From: Streptomyces amritsarensis
GTDB lineage: Bacteria; Actinomycetota; Actinomycetes; Streptomycetales; Streptomycetaceae
Direction of reading: 5' to 3'
DNA: 42,552 nucleotides
Assembly (NCBI RefSeq): GCF_001953875.1
Contig: NZ_MQUR01000071.1
Span: 1-42,552, forward strand
Part shown: positions 33,299 to 41,770 of the stretch, piece by piece
How positions within the stretch are numbered: position 1 is the stretch's first letter
How the letters are laid out: each line of letters starts with the position of its first letter
Notes under the pieces: generated by a model
What the model saw: only the letters and a program-made list of their open reading frames with translations
What the model was told of the DNA's origin: nothing
The model's database searches: none
Program-made: the position numbers and the translations under genes

Positions 33299-33868
33299 AT
33301 GGGAAATCGCGAGGACCTGCTGGCCGGAGCCCGGCGCTGCCTGGAGGAGAAGGGCTACCTGCGCACGACCGTGCGCGACATCGCCACGGCCTCGGGGGTG
33401 AGCATGGCCGCGATCGGCTACCACTTCGGATCCCGGGAGGCCCTGCTCAACCAGGCGCTGTTCGCCGCCATGGAGGAATGGGCCGCGGGATCCGGCCGGC
33501 TCGCCGGCGAGGGCGAGACCGCGGGAGAGCGCTACGCCGACACCTGGGACCGCAAGATCCGCGACTTCGGCGAGACGCGCTGGCTCTGGCTGGCCTCCGT
33601 CGAGGCCTTCGTCCACGCGCAGTCCTCACCCGAGCTGCTCGCGATCCTCGCCGAGGGGCAGCGCCGCAACCGGCGGATGGTGGCCGCGGCCTTGCGCGGA
33701 GTGCCGCCGCAGGAGGTCTCCGAGGAGGATGTGCGGGCCCTCGGCTCGCTGCACATCGCCCTGCTCAGCGGGGTGATGGTGCAGACCCTGACCGATCCGG
33801 AGCAGGCCCCGGACGGCCGTGAACTCCTCCAGGGGCTGCGCTCCATGGTCGGTCTGCTCGAAGGCTGA
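33299..33868 (+). CDS. TetR-family transcriptional regulator
   Basis: A 189-residue regulator. The N-terminal helix-turn-helix is TTVRDIATASGVSMAAIGYH (about 23-42) followed by FGSREALLNQALF. The rest is a helical ligand and dimer domain. The ATG at 33299 is preferred to an upstream in-frame ATG at 33266 that falls inside the palindrome. It diverges from the hydrolase gene, its probable target, and likely also represses itself. The ligand is unknown. Confidence 0.9.
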   Translation: MGNREDLLAGARRCLEEKGYLRTTVRDIATASGVSMAAIGYHFGSREALLNQALFAAMEEWAAGSGRLAGEGETAGERYADTWDRKIRDFGETRWLWLASVEAFVHAQSSPELLAILAEGQRRNRRMVAAALRGVPPQEVSEEDVRALGSLHIALLSGVMVQTLTDPEQAPDGRELLQGLRSMVGLLEG

Positions 33869-33943
33869 CCCCGCCGACGTGGTGGTAAAGCTGACGCGTG
33901 CACGCCATAATCCGGCCGTCACCGGGTCGGCGAAGGGGCGGGC

Positions 33944-34918
33944 ATGGGCATCGGCACGGGCACGGGCATCGCCATCGGCATGGGTACGGGCGGGGGCCGG
34001 CGCGCAGCAATCGTCGCGGCCGATGCGGCCGATGCGGGCACGGCCGCCGCACCGGCAGTGGGCCGGCGGGCGTTCCTGGCCGGAGCACTGGCCCTGGGGG
34101 CGGCCGTCGGACTGGGGGCCGCGCCCGCCTCGGCGGCCGCGCTCGGCACCCAGGACTGGATGGCCGGCCTCGGCGACTCCACCGCCCTCCAGCGGATGAC
34201 CATCCCCGGCACGCACGACTCCGGAGCCACCCGGGGCGGGCTCTACGTCGCCTGCCAGAACACCTCGATCGCCCAGCAGCTCGACTCCGGCATCCGCTTC
34301 CTCGACATCCGCTGCCGGGTCACCGGCGGCTCCTTCGCCATCCACCACGGGTCCTTCTTCCAGGACCTGATGTTCGGCGACGTCCTCGCCGCCTGCGCGA
34401 ACTTCCTCGCCGCGCACCCCGCCGAGACCGTCCTGATGCGCGTCAAGCAGGAGTACTCCGGGGAGAGCGACGCCACCTTCCGCGCCGTCTTCGACGACTA
34501 CCTGGACCACCGCGGCTGGCGCCCGCTGTTCCGGATCGCCGACGCCCTGCCCACGCTCGGACAGGCCCGCGGCAAGGTGGTGCTGCTCGCCGACAACGGC
34601 GGCCTGCCGGGCCTGCGCTACGGCGACGGGAACGTCTTCGACATCCAGGACGACTGGAACGCCGAGCCCTTCGCCAAGCGCGGGAAGATCGAGGACCACT
34701 TCCGCAAGGCCGTCCAGCAGCCCGGCAAGCTCTTCGTCAACTACGTCAGCACCTCCGCCTACATGCCGCCCCGCTGGAACTCCGACCGGCTCAACCCGCA
34801 GGTCCACGGCTTCGTCGACGGCGGCGAGATGGCCGGCCGGACCGGGCTGGGCATCGCCGCGATGGACTTCCCGAACACCCGCTCAGGCCTGGTCGCCTCA
34901 CTGATCCGGCACAACTGA
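33944..34918 (+). CDS. Tat-exported phosphatidylinositol-specific phospholipase C family protein
   Basis: A 324-residue protein with a twin-arginine signal (GRRAFLAGALALG at 40-52, cleavage after about residue 64). The PI-PLC barrel has first catalytic His91 in TIPGTHDSGA, the DSGIRFLDIRCR segment and His134/His135 in IHHGSFF. It probably cleaves phosphoinositide-type head groups outside the cell. The extreme start is a Gly-Ile/Thr/Met-Gly repeat encoded by a hexanucleotide repeat and precedes the Tat signal by about 38 residues, so a later start is possible. Its 3' end overlaps that of the converging histidine kinase by 21 bases. Confidence 0.88.
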   Translation: MGIGTGTGIAIGMGTGGGRRAAIVAADAADAGTAAAPAVGRRAFLAGALALGAAVGLGAAPASAAALGTQDWMAGLGDSTALQRMTIPGTHDSGATRGGLYVACQNTSIAQQLDSGIRFLDIRCRVTGGSFAIHHGSFFQDLMFGDVLAACANFLAAHPAETVLMRVKQEYSGESDATFRAVFDDYLDHRGWRPLFRIADALPTLGQARGKVVLLADNGGLPGLRYGDGNVFDIQDDWNAEPFAKRGKIEDHFRKAVQQPGKLFVNYVSTSAYMPPRWNSDRLNPQVHGFVDGGEMAGRTGLGIAAMDFPNTRSGLVASLIRHN

Positions 34919-36340
34919 CGGCTCGGAGGGCGGCGGGGTCGGCGCCCCCGGGATGCGGAGCACCGCCTCCGTGCCCGCGCCGCCGTCCGCCGCCGCCCGC
35001 AGCTCGGCGCTGCCGCCCGCACGGGCCGCCGTACGGGCCACGATGGACAGGCCCAGCCCGCTGCCGGGCAGGGCGCGGGCCGACTCCGACCGCCAGAACC
35101 GCTCGAAGACGTGCGGCAGGTCCGCCGCCGGGATGCCCGGCCCGTGGTCCCGTACGGTCAGCTCGCCCGCCCGCAGCCCCACCTCGACCGTGCCGCCCGG
35201 CGGGCTGAACTTCACCGCGTTGTCCAGGATGTTGACCACCGCCCGCTCCAGCGCCGCCGCCTCGCCCCGTACGTACCAGGGCTCCAGGTCCGACGTGAAG
35301 GCCAGCTCCGGACCGCGCAGCCGGGCCCGGGACAGCGCCGCCGCGGCGATCTCGTGCAGGGCGACCACCCCGAGCGGGCCGGGCGAGGCCGCGTCGGTCC
35401 GGGACAGCTCTTGGAGGTCCCCGATCAGCGAGGCCAGTTCCGTCACCTGCGCCTTGACCGAGGCCAGCAGCTCGCGCCGGTCGTCGGGCGGGATGGCCCG
35501 GCCGGTCTCCTCACTGCGCGCGAGGAGCTCGATGTTGGTGCGCAGCGAGGTCAGCGGGGTGCGCAGCTCGTGCCCGGCGTCCGCGATCAGCTGGGACTGC
35601 CGCTCCTGGGAGGAGGCCAGGGCCGCGGTCATCGAGTTGAAGGACCGCGACAGGCGGGCGATCTCGTCGTCGCCCTCGTCGGGGATCCGTACCGTCAGGT
35701 CCTCGGTGCGGGCGATGTGCTCGACGGCGTCGGTCAGCTCGTCGACGGGCCGCAGCCCCGTACGGGCCACCCACAGGCCGGCCGCGCCTGCGCCGGCGAT
35801 GCCGACGGCGGAGACGAGCAGCAGCACCCAGGCCAGGGTGGACAGCGGCTTGTCGATGTCGGAGAGCGGCCGGGCCACCGAGACCGCGAAGATCGGTGCG
35901 CCGGGCGTGGTCTGCGCGGCGAAGGTGTAGACGCGCATCCGCACGCCGTTGTCCGTGGTCGCGTCGTGCAGGGCCTTGTTCTTCAGGCCGGTCGCGACCT
36001 GCCGGTCCAGGGCGCTGACCGGCAGGTCGGTCTGGCCGCTCACCCAGCAGTGGTTGCCGTCCGCCGTGACGATCTGGACGGTCGCGTTCAGCTTCTCGGC
36101 GATGTCCTGCTGGGGCTGGGCGGGCGGGCGGGCCGGGCAGCCGCTGCGCAGCCGGTCCAGGACCTGGCTGGTCGGGTTGGTGGCCATCAGGGACTGGTTC
36201 AGCTGGTTGTCGAGCTGGGCCCGTACCACCACCCAGGACACCCCGGCCACGGTGGCCACGGCCGCGGCCACGGCCACCGTGACCAGCAGGGCCAGCCGGG
36301 AGCGCAGCGGCAGCGCGCGGAAGCGGGCGGCCGGGCTCAC
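34898..36340 (-). CDS. Sensor histidine kinase
   Basis: A 480-residue kinase: membrane helix (about 14-39), external sensor domain (40-165) with two cysteines (Cys68, Cys98), second helix (168-191), HAMP region, and catalytic core. His257 in DAGHELRTPLTSLR is the phosphoacceptor; N-box NILDNAVKFSPP, DHGPGIP and GSGLGLSIV follow. The GTG at 36340 overlaps the response-regulator stop codon (GTGA). Matches SCO4155 by position. It is of the MprB/BaeS-like type; the signal is unknown. Confidence 0.95.
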   Translation of the reverse strand: MSPAARFRALPLRSRLALLVTVAVAAAVATVAGVSWVVVRAQLDNQLNQSLMATNPTSQVLDRLRSGCPARPPAQPQQDIAEKLNATVQIVTADGNHCWVSGQTDLPVSALDRQVATGLKNKALHDATTDNGVRMRVYTFAAQTTPGAPIFAVSVARPLSDIDKPLSTLAWVLLLVSAVGIAGAGAAGLWVARTGLRPVDELTDAVEHIARTEDLTVRIPDEGDDEIARLSRSFNSMTAALASSQERQSQLIADAGHELRTPLTSLRTNIELLARSEETGRAIPPDDRRELLASVKAQVTELASLIGDLQELSRTDAASPGPLGVVALHEIAAAALSRARLRGPELAFTSDLEPWYVRGEAAALERAVVNILDNAVKFSPPGGTVEVGLRAGELTVRDHGPGIPAADLPHVFERFWRSESARALPGSGLGLSIVARTAARAGGSAELRAAADGGAGTEAVLRIPGAPTPPPSEPSVVPDQ

Positions 36341-37068
36341 TCGGGCCCGCCCTCGCCGGCGCGCAGTACGTAGCCCACCCCGCGCACGGTGTGGACCAGG
36401 CGCGGCTCGCCGCCCGCCTCGGTCTTGCGGCGCAGGTACATCACGTACACGTCCAGGGAGTTGGAGCTGGGCTCGAAGTCGAAGCCCCAGACGGTCTTGA
36501 GGATCTGCTCGCGGGTCAGGACCTGGCGGGGGTGCGCGAGGAACATCTCCAGCAGCGTGAACTCGGTCCGGGTCAGCTCCACCGGGCGTCCGGCCCGGGT
36601 GACCTCGCGGGTCGCGAGGTCCATGCGCAGGTCGCCGAAGGTCAGGGCGTCCTCGTGGGGAGCGGCGCCGGCCTGCGCGGCGGTGTAGGAGCTGCGGCGC
36701 AGCAAGGCGCGGACGCGGGCGAAGAGCTCGTCGAGCTCGAACGGCTTGACGAGGTAGTCGTCGGCGCCCGCGTCGAGGCCGGTGACGCGGTCGCCGACGG
36801 TGTCGCGGGCGGTGAGCATCAGGATCGGGGTGACACTCCCGGAGGCGCGCAGCCGGCGGGCGGCCGTGAGCCCGTCCATCCGCGGCATCTGGATGTCCAG
36901 CACGATCAGGCCGGGGGCGTACGAGGCCGCTTTGTCGAGGGCGTCGAGCCCGTCGACGGCGGTCTGCACGGCGTAGCCCTCGAAGGCGAGGCTGCGGCGC
37001 AGGGCCTCGCGTACGGCCGGTTCGTCGTCGACGACGAGGATCCGCGCGTCGCCTTCGGCGGGGTTCAT
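36337..37068 (-). CDS. OmpR/PhoB-type response regulator
   Basis: A 243-residue regulator. The receiver domain has Asp14/Asp15, phosphoacceptor Asp58 in VLDIQMPRMDG, and KPF near 109. The winged-helix DNA-binding domain contains RTEFTLLEMFLAHPRQVLTR and VYVMYLRRKTEAGG. The ATG at 37068 has GGGAGA upstream. It is upstream of and coupled to the histidine kinase at 34898-36340, forming a two-component system. Matches SCO4156 by position. Confidence 0.96.
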   Translation of the reverse strand: MNPAEGDARILVVDDEPAVREALRRSLAFEGYAVQTAVDGLDALDKAASYAPGLIVLDIQMPRMDGLTAARRLRASGSVTPILMLTARDTVGDRVTGLDAGADDYLVKPFELDELFARVRALLRRSSYTAAQAGAAPHEDALTFGDLRMDLATREVTRAGRPVELTRTEFTLLEMFLAHPRQVLTREQILKTVWGFDFEPSSNSLDVYVMYLRRKTEAGGEPRLVHTVRGVGYVLRAGEGGPE

Positions 37069-37144
37069 GGATGGGTCTCCCGGGGGTGGTGGCCGGCCTG
37101 CGGGGTCCGGCGGCTGACGGCGCCTCCAGCCTCGCACGGCCGCC

Positions 37145-37310
37145 TGAGGGCTGTCCCGTAGTCCCCGGCGGGCGCACGACGACAGCTACGGCACCTCGCT
37201 GCGTTGTCGGAACGCCCGAATACGCCCAGTATGAGGACGCCCTTCCGCCTTGCGATGCACCGCATCTGACGCCGTGCGCCGATCCACCGGGGATTGCGGG
37301 ACAGCCCTTA
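37145..37310. mobile_element. Inverted-repeat-bounded dispersed element (MITE-like)
   Basis: A 166-base segment bounded by 27-base imperfect inverted repeats that agree at 23 positions (left agggctgtcccgtagtcccc, right the complement of ggggattgcgggacagccct). All four differences are transitions. It has no coding capacity. The right end supplies the TAA stop codon of the HtrA-like gene. The ends carry TA or TG, compatible with but not proving a TA target duplication. From memory, similar segments recur in Streptomyces chromosomes. No transposase is present, so movement would need one in trans. Confidence 0.72.
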
Positions 37311-38567
37311 GAAGGACGTGCCGAAGCCGTCTGCGAAGGAGTCCTGGCCGGAGGTGTCGGAGGAGCCCTTGCCGCCGGGGCCGCCCTTGCGCAGGGAATC
37401 CAGGTCGGCCTTGACCGTGTCGACGGGGATGGCGAAGCCGAGGCCGACGCTGCCGGCGGCGGAGTCGCCGGTCGAGGGCGAGTAGATGGCGGAGGGCATG
37501 CCCACGACCTCGCCGTTCATGTTGACCAGGGCGCCGCCGGAGTTGCCCGGGTTCAGTGAGGCGTCGGTCTGGAGGGCCTTGTAGGAGGTGGTGTTCGCGC
37601 CGGTGTCCCCGTTGAACTGGCGGCCGCCGAAGGAGAAGGGCCAGCCGTCCTCGCCCTGCTGGCGGGCCCGCGGGGCGCTCTGCTGCGACGTGGGGACCTT
37701 CACCTCGCGGTTCAGGGCCGAGACGATGCCGCTGGTCACGGTGCCGGTGAGGCCGTCGGGGGAGCCGATGGCGACGACCTGGTCGCCGACCTTGACGCTG
37801 CCGGAGTCGCCGAGCCTGGCGGGCTTGAGGCCGGACGCGCCCTCCAGCTTGATCAGGGCCAGGTCCTTGCCGGGATCGGTGCCGACGATCCTGGCGGTGT
37901 ACTTCTTGCCGTCGCTCGTCGTCACCTGGATCCGGGTGGCGCCGTCCACGACGTGGTTGTTGGTGGCGATCTCCCCGTCGGCGGTCAGTACGAAGCCGGA
38001 TCCGGTGCCCTGCCCGGAACCGGTGCGGGTGTCGATGCGGACGACGGAGGGGCCGACCTGCTCGGCGACGCCGGCGACGGTGCCGCTGCTGGACTGCGAG
38101 ACGTTGGTGCCGCTGACCCCGCCGCTGGTGCCGGCCTGCCGTTCCAGCAGTTCCCGGGCGGCCACCGCGGTGCCGCCGCCGACCACGGCCGCGGCGAGTG
38201 CGACGGCGGCCAGCAGGGCGACGGGCTTCTTCGCGCGCCGGGCGGGGGCGGCGTGGGCCGGCCCCTGCGGGACGCCGGCTTCGCCCTCGCCGCCCTCGCC
38301 GCCGCCGGCCGGGGCCGGGACCGTCTCGCCCCGGATGACGGGCGGCCGGTGCGCCTCGTACCAGCCGGGCGCGGCCGGCGGGTAGGCGGGCGGCGGCGGA
38401 TACGCCCCGGTCCCGGTCCCGGGTCCGTCCCCGGTCCCGGCTCCCGTTCCGGCACCCGCCTCGTGCGCCAGCCGGTCGCGTCCGCGCTGCCAGTCCTCGC
38501 CGAACGGCGCGTGCTGGGGGCGGTGTTCCTGCGGGTACTCGCCTTCGCGGCGGAAGCTCTCGGTCAT
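37308..38567 (-). CDS. HtrA-like trypsin-family serine protease
   Basis: A 419-residue protease with a Pro/Gly-rich cytosolic head (including Gly-Thr-Gly-Ala repeats), one membrane helix (about 113-136) and an external trypsin-like domain. The catalytic triad is His205 in ATNNHVVDG, Asp235 in DLALIK and Ser343 in NPGNSGGAL. No PDZ domain follows; the protein ends with a Gly/Ser linker-like tail, whose stop codon lies inside the inverted-repeat element, so a lost C-terminal part is possible. The ATG at 38567 is in a normal context. Probable role: quality control or processing of exported proteins. Matches SCO4157 by position. Confidence 0.9.
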   Translation of the reverse strand: MTESFRREGEYPQEHRPQHAPFGEDWQRGRDRLAHEAGAGTGAGTGDGPGTGTGAYPPPPAYPPAAPGWYEAHRPPVIRGETVPAPAGGGEGGEGEAGVPQGPAHAAPARRAKKPVALLAAVALAAAVVGGGTAVAARELLERQAGTSGGVSGTNVSQSSSGTVAGVAEQVGPSVVRIDTRTGSGQGTGSGFVLTADGEIATNNHVVDGATRIQVTTSDGKKYTARIVGTDPGKDLALIKLEGASGLKPARLGDSGSVKVGDQVVAIGSPDGLTGTVTSGIVSALNREVKVPTSQQSAPRARQQGEDGWPFSFGGRQFNGDTGANTTSYKALQTDASLNPGNSGGALVNMNGEVVGMPSAIYSPSTGDSAAGSVGLGFAIPVDTVKADLDSLRKGGPGGKGSSDTSGQDSFADGFGTSF

Positions 38568-38681
38568 GACACGACTCTCCCCGCCGTTGATGAGAGCTTC
38601 CTGAGTCAGGCCTGAGAAGCCCGACAGAACCGTGTATGCCCGATGTAAGGACGCTTCCCGACGTCGCCCCGATCCGCTATC

Positions 38682-38708
38682 TTGAACGCGTTCAAATGAA
38701 CGTGTTCA
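38682..38708. promoter_or_regulatory. Tandem palindromes upstream of the small membrane protein gene
   Basis: TTGAACGCGTTCAA (38682-38695) is a perfect palindrome, and TGAACGTGTTCA (38697-38708) repeats it with centres 13-14 bases apart. They lie 20-47 bases before the GTG at 38729, where a repressor would block transcription. The regulator is unknown. Confidence 0.6.
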
Positions 38709-38728
38709 CATGATGGTCGGGGGAGATC

Positions 38729-39127
38729 GTGGACGAAGTTGTGCGCCGGAGGGTGCCCCGCGTGCCGTGGAGGCTGGCCGTGACGGCGGCCGCGGTGACG
38801 GCCGTCCCGGCGGCGTGCGCCGCGACCGTGGGGATGGGGGACGTGCCGGCCGCCGTCCACCTGGCGGTGCTGGCCGTCGCCGCCCTGCCGCTCCTCATGC
38901 GCGCCGCGCCGACGGTCTTCCGCCGGGCCTGCCTGCTCATCGGGATGGTGCTGCTGTGGGCCTCGCTGATCGGGGCCGCGTTCGGTCTCGGACCCGTCGT
39001 CCCGGCGTCGCTCCTGCTGCTGGTCGCCGCCGTCGCCGATCCCGACAACTCGCCCGGCTGCGCCTCGGTGGTGTTGGCCGTGGTGCTGCCTCTGATGTTC
39101 CTGCTGTTCCTCTTCTGCGCCTGGTGA
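38729..39127 (+). CDS. Small four-helix membrane protein
   Basis: A 132-residue hydrophobic protein with four likely membrane helices and no recognised domain. The GTG at 38729 has GGGGGAG a few bases upstream, a good ribosome site. It is preceded by tandem palindromes that suggest regulation, and converges with the LacI-type gene 31 bases downstream. Function unknown. Confidence 0.75.
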   Translation: MDEVVRRRVPRVPWRLAVTAAAVTAVPAACAATVGMGDVPAAVHLAVLAVAALPLLMRAAPTVFRRACLLIGMVLLWASLIGAAFGLGPVVPASLLLLVAAVADPDNSPGCASVVLAVVLPLMFLLFLFCAW

Positions 39128-39158
39128 GGCTGAGGCAGCGGACGGCCGAGGCCGCGGC

Positions 39159-40181
39159 CTAGCGGCAGCCGCAGGAGCGGCGGACCACCAGCGCCGACGG
39201 GAACTGCTTGAGGCGCTCGCGGCGCGAGCCGGCCACGCGCAGGCCGTCGTCCAGGACCAGGTCCACCGCGGCACGGGCCATCGCCGGGCGGTCCGAGGCG
39301 ATCGTGGTCAGCGGCGGGTCCGTGAGGGCCGCCTCCTTCACGTCGTCGAAGCCGGCCACGGCCAGTTCCCCGGGCACGTCGATGCGCAGTTCACGGGCGG
39401 CGCGCAGGACACCGATCGCCTGGTCGTCCGTGGCGCAGAATATGGCCGTGGGCCGGTCCGGCCGCGCCAGGACCTCCAGGGCGACGGTGTACGCGTCGTA
39501 GCGGTTGTACGGGGCCTCGATCAGCCGGCCCTCGATGGAGCGGCCGGCCTCCAGCATGGCCCGGCGCCAGCCCTCGACGTGGTCGGCGACCGGGTCGCCG
39601 ACCGACGGGGTGTTCTCGATGCCGCCGATACAGGCGACGTACTCGTGCCCGTGCTCCAGCAGGTGCCGGGTGGCGAGCTGGGCGCCGCCGATGTCGTCCG
39701 TGACGACGGCGACGTCGTCGATCGCCTCCGGGCGCTCGTGCAGCAGCACCACGCGGGCGTCCCACGCCTCGATCTCGCTGGCCGCCTGCTCGCTCATGCC
39801 CTGGCTGACCAGGATCAGGCCGGAGACCCGCATGCCGAGGAAGGCCCGCAGGTAGTGGACCTCGCGCTCGGTCCGGTAGTCGGAGTTGCCGACCAGGACC
39901 ATCTTCCCGCGCTCGGCGGCGGCCTGCTCGACCGCGTGCGCCATCTCCGCGAAGAACGGCTGGCGGGCATCGGGGACGATCATGCCTATGAGGTCGGTGC
40001 GCCGCGACGCCATCGCCTGGGCGACCCGGTCCGGGCGGTAGCCCAGATCCTTGATCGCGGCGAGGACACGCTCGCGCGTGGCCGGGGCGACCGGCCGGGG
40101 TCCGTTGTTGATGACGTAGCTCACGACGGCGGTAGAAGTACCCGCAAGTCGCGCTACGTCATCCCGCGTCACCTTGGCCAC
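39159..40181 (-). CDS. LacI-family transcriptional regulator
   Basis: A 340-residue repressor with an N-terminal helix-turn-helix and hinge (TRDDVARLAGTSTAVVSYVI, then NNGPRPV) and a periplasmic-binding-protein-like sensor domain. It ends in the RSCGCR tail common in Streptomyces members. The start is GTG at 40181. No sugar genes are adjacent, so the ligand is not indicated. Position matches SCO4158. It lies 70 bases downstream of glnR on the same strand. Confidence 0.93.
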   Translation of the reverse strand: MAKVTRDDVARLAGTSTAVVSYVINNGPRPVAPATRERVLAAIKDLGYRPDRVAQAMASRRTDLIGMIVPDARQPFFAEMAHAVEQAAAERGKMVLVGNSDYRTEREVHYLRAFLGMRVSGLILVSQGMSEQAASEIEAWDARVVLLHERPEAIDDVAVVTDDIGGAQLATRHLLEHGHEYVACIGGIENTPSVGDPVADHVEGWRRAMLEAGRSIEGRLIEAPYNRYDAYTVALEVLARPDRPTAIFCATDDQAIGVLRAARELRIDVPGELAVAGFDDVKEAALTDPPLTTIASDRPAMARAAVDLVLDDGLRVAGSRRERLKQFPSALVVRRSCGCR

Positions 40182-40251
40182 GCGCGGCAGTCTACGCGGG
40201 GTGACCTACCTCTGGGCAGGGCGTCCTGAAGACCGGACGATCACCGGGCCT

Positions 40252-41034
40252 TTAGGCCGACCGGGTGGCCGCCCCGGAGGCCGTGGCGGAACCCTCCGCG
40301 GCCGCCTCCGCGGCGACCTGGGCCGCCGCCTGGGCCGCCGCCTCCGCCGCCGCCCGCTCGACCTTCTCCGGCGTGACGAAGCGGTAGCCGACGTTGCGGA
40401 CCGTGCCGATCAGGGACTCGTGCTCGGGGCCGAGTTTCGCGCGCAGCCGCCGTACGTGCACGTCCACCGTCCGGGTGCCGCCGAAGTAGTCGTAGCCCCA
40501 GACCTCCTGCAGCAGCTGCGCACGGGTGAAGACCCGGCCCGGATGCTGCGCGAGGTACTTGAGGAGCTCGAACTCCTTGAAGGTCAGGTCCAGCACCCGC
40601 CCCTTGAGCTTGGCGGAGTACGTGGCCTCGTCCACCGACAGGTCGCCGTTGCGGATCTCCATGGGGGAGTCGTCCGAGCCGAGCTGCTGGCGGCCCGTGG
40701 CCAGCCGCAGACGCGCCTCGACCTCGGCGGGGCCGGCGGTGTCCAGGAGGACGTCGTCGATGCCCCAGTCGGCGGTGACGGCCGCCAGGCCGCCCTCGGT
40801 GACGACGAGGATCAGCGGACAGCCGGGGCCGGTGGAGCGCAGCAGCTGGCACAGCGACCGCACCTGCGGCAGGTCGCGGCGGCCGTCGACGAGGATGACG
40901 TCGGCGCCCGGGGTGTCCACGAGGGCGGGGCCCTCGGCCGGCGCCACCCGGACGTTGTGCAGCAGCAGGCCGAGTGCGGGCAGCACTTCGGTGGACGGCT
41001 GCAGTGCGTTGGTGAGCAGCAGGAGCGAGCTCAT
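40252..41034 (-). CDS. glnR: GlnR, global nitrogen regulator
   Basis: A 260-residue orphan response regulator of the OmpR type. The receiver-like domain keeps Asp50 but lacks other usual phosphorylation residues, as in known GlnR, and no partner kinase is encoded nearby. The winged-helix DNA-binding domain is unmistakable (DLTFKEFELLKYLAQHPGRV and RTVDVHVRRLRAKLG). An Ala/Glu/Gln-rich tail of about 35 residues follows. In Streptomyces, GlnR activates glnA, glnII, amtB and related genes. The ATG at 41034 is clear; 470 bases of regulatory DNA lie upstream. Confidence 0.95.
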   Translation of the reverse strand: MSSLLLLTNALQPSTEVLPALGLLLHNVRVAPAEGPALVDTPGADVILVDGRRDLPQVRSLCQLLRSTGPGCPLILVVTEGGLAAVTADWGIDDVLLDTAGPAEVEARLRLATGRQQLGSDDSPMEIRNGDLSVDEATYSAKLKGRVLDLTFKEFELLKYLAQHPGRVFTRAQLLQEVWGYDYFGGTRTVDVHVRRLRAKLGPEHESLIGTVRNVGYRFVTPEKVERAAAEAAAQAAAQVAAEAAAEGSATASGAATRSA

Positions 41035-41505
41035 GACCGACCACCTGCCCGGGCCGGACGGTGGTGCACGGTTCGCTGGTCCATCACGTCGGTTCCTCCT
41101 CGGTCCCGTCGAGGACGTGCGCGGTACTGCTTCGTACGTGTCGCCTGGTGCCCTCGCGGCCCCGCGCCCTGGGGATCCGCCCGGCCACCACTGTTCTCGG
41201 TTCGTTCAACGTGCTGAAAGCACAAAAGGACCCGGGGGCCACATTGCCCGGATCCTCTCGCCAGCAGAATAGCCCACCCGTCGTTTCCCGTCCGGGACTC
41301 TCCTGCTTCGTCTTCTGTGGTTCCTACCACGCTCCTGCCACGTTCCCGCCCTGCGTATGCACCGTTTTTCACCGGAACGGAGGTATGCGGGTCGGCGGGG
41401 CAGTCACCCCCCGGCGCACGGACGGCGCGTCGGAGCACGCCGGGGGCGGTGGCCGGAGGGGCCATCATGGAGGCCGACGGTAGAGAGCCGACGATAGGAG
41501 CTGCA
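41035..41505. promoter_or_regulatory. glnR upstream regulatory region with 11-bp direct repeats
   Basis: 470 bases without a supportable gene, holding the glnR promoter (minus) and probably that of the MoaD-like gene (plus). Adjacent 11-base repeats occur at 41324-41334 (ctaccacgctc) and 41335-41345 (ctgccacgttc), agreeing at 9 of 11 positions. Their period is that of PhoP/GlnR-type binding units, and glnR of S. coelicolor is a known PhoP target, but these do not match the PHO consensus closely. Confidence 0.45.
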
Positions 41506-41760
41506 GTGGCAACCGGAACCATCCGCTACTGGGCGGCGGCCAAGGCCGCCGCCGGGACTGCGGAGGAGCCGTACTCGGCGGGGACGCTGGCCGAGGCGCT
41601 CGACGGCGTGCGGGAACGCCACCCCGGGGAGCTGACCCGGGTCCTGCTGCGCTGCTCCTTCCTCGTGAACGAAGAACCTGTGGGCAAGCGCCCGCACGAT
41701 TCCGTACCGCTGACCGAGGGGGGCACCGTCGAGGTGCTCCCGCCGTTCGCGGGCGGGTGA
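41506..41760 (+). CDS. MoaD/ThiS-family sulphur-carrier-like protein
   Basis: An 84-residue ubiquitin-fold protein ending in Gly-Gly (PPFAGG), the C-terminus that accepts sulphur as thiocarboxylate in MoaD and ThiS. Which pathway it serves (molybdopterin, thiamine or another) cannot be told here. The GTG at 41506 was chosen because AGGAG lies six bases upstream; an in-frame ATG at 41467 has no such site. The next gene starts 10 bases later, so the two may be co-transcribed. Confidence 0.88.
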   Translation: MATGTIRYWAAAKAAAGTAEEPYSAGTLAEALDGVRERHPGELTRVLLRCSFLVNEEPVGKRPHDSVPLTEGGTVEVLPPFAGG

Positions 41761-41770
41761 GCGGGAGCCG

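Noticed and set aside
34898..37177. Fusion of the histidine kinase with the response regulator
   Set aside because: The upstream part is out of frame with the real regulator; the kinase begins at the GTG at 36340, overlapping the regulator stop.
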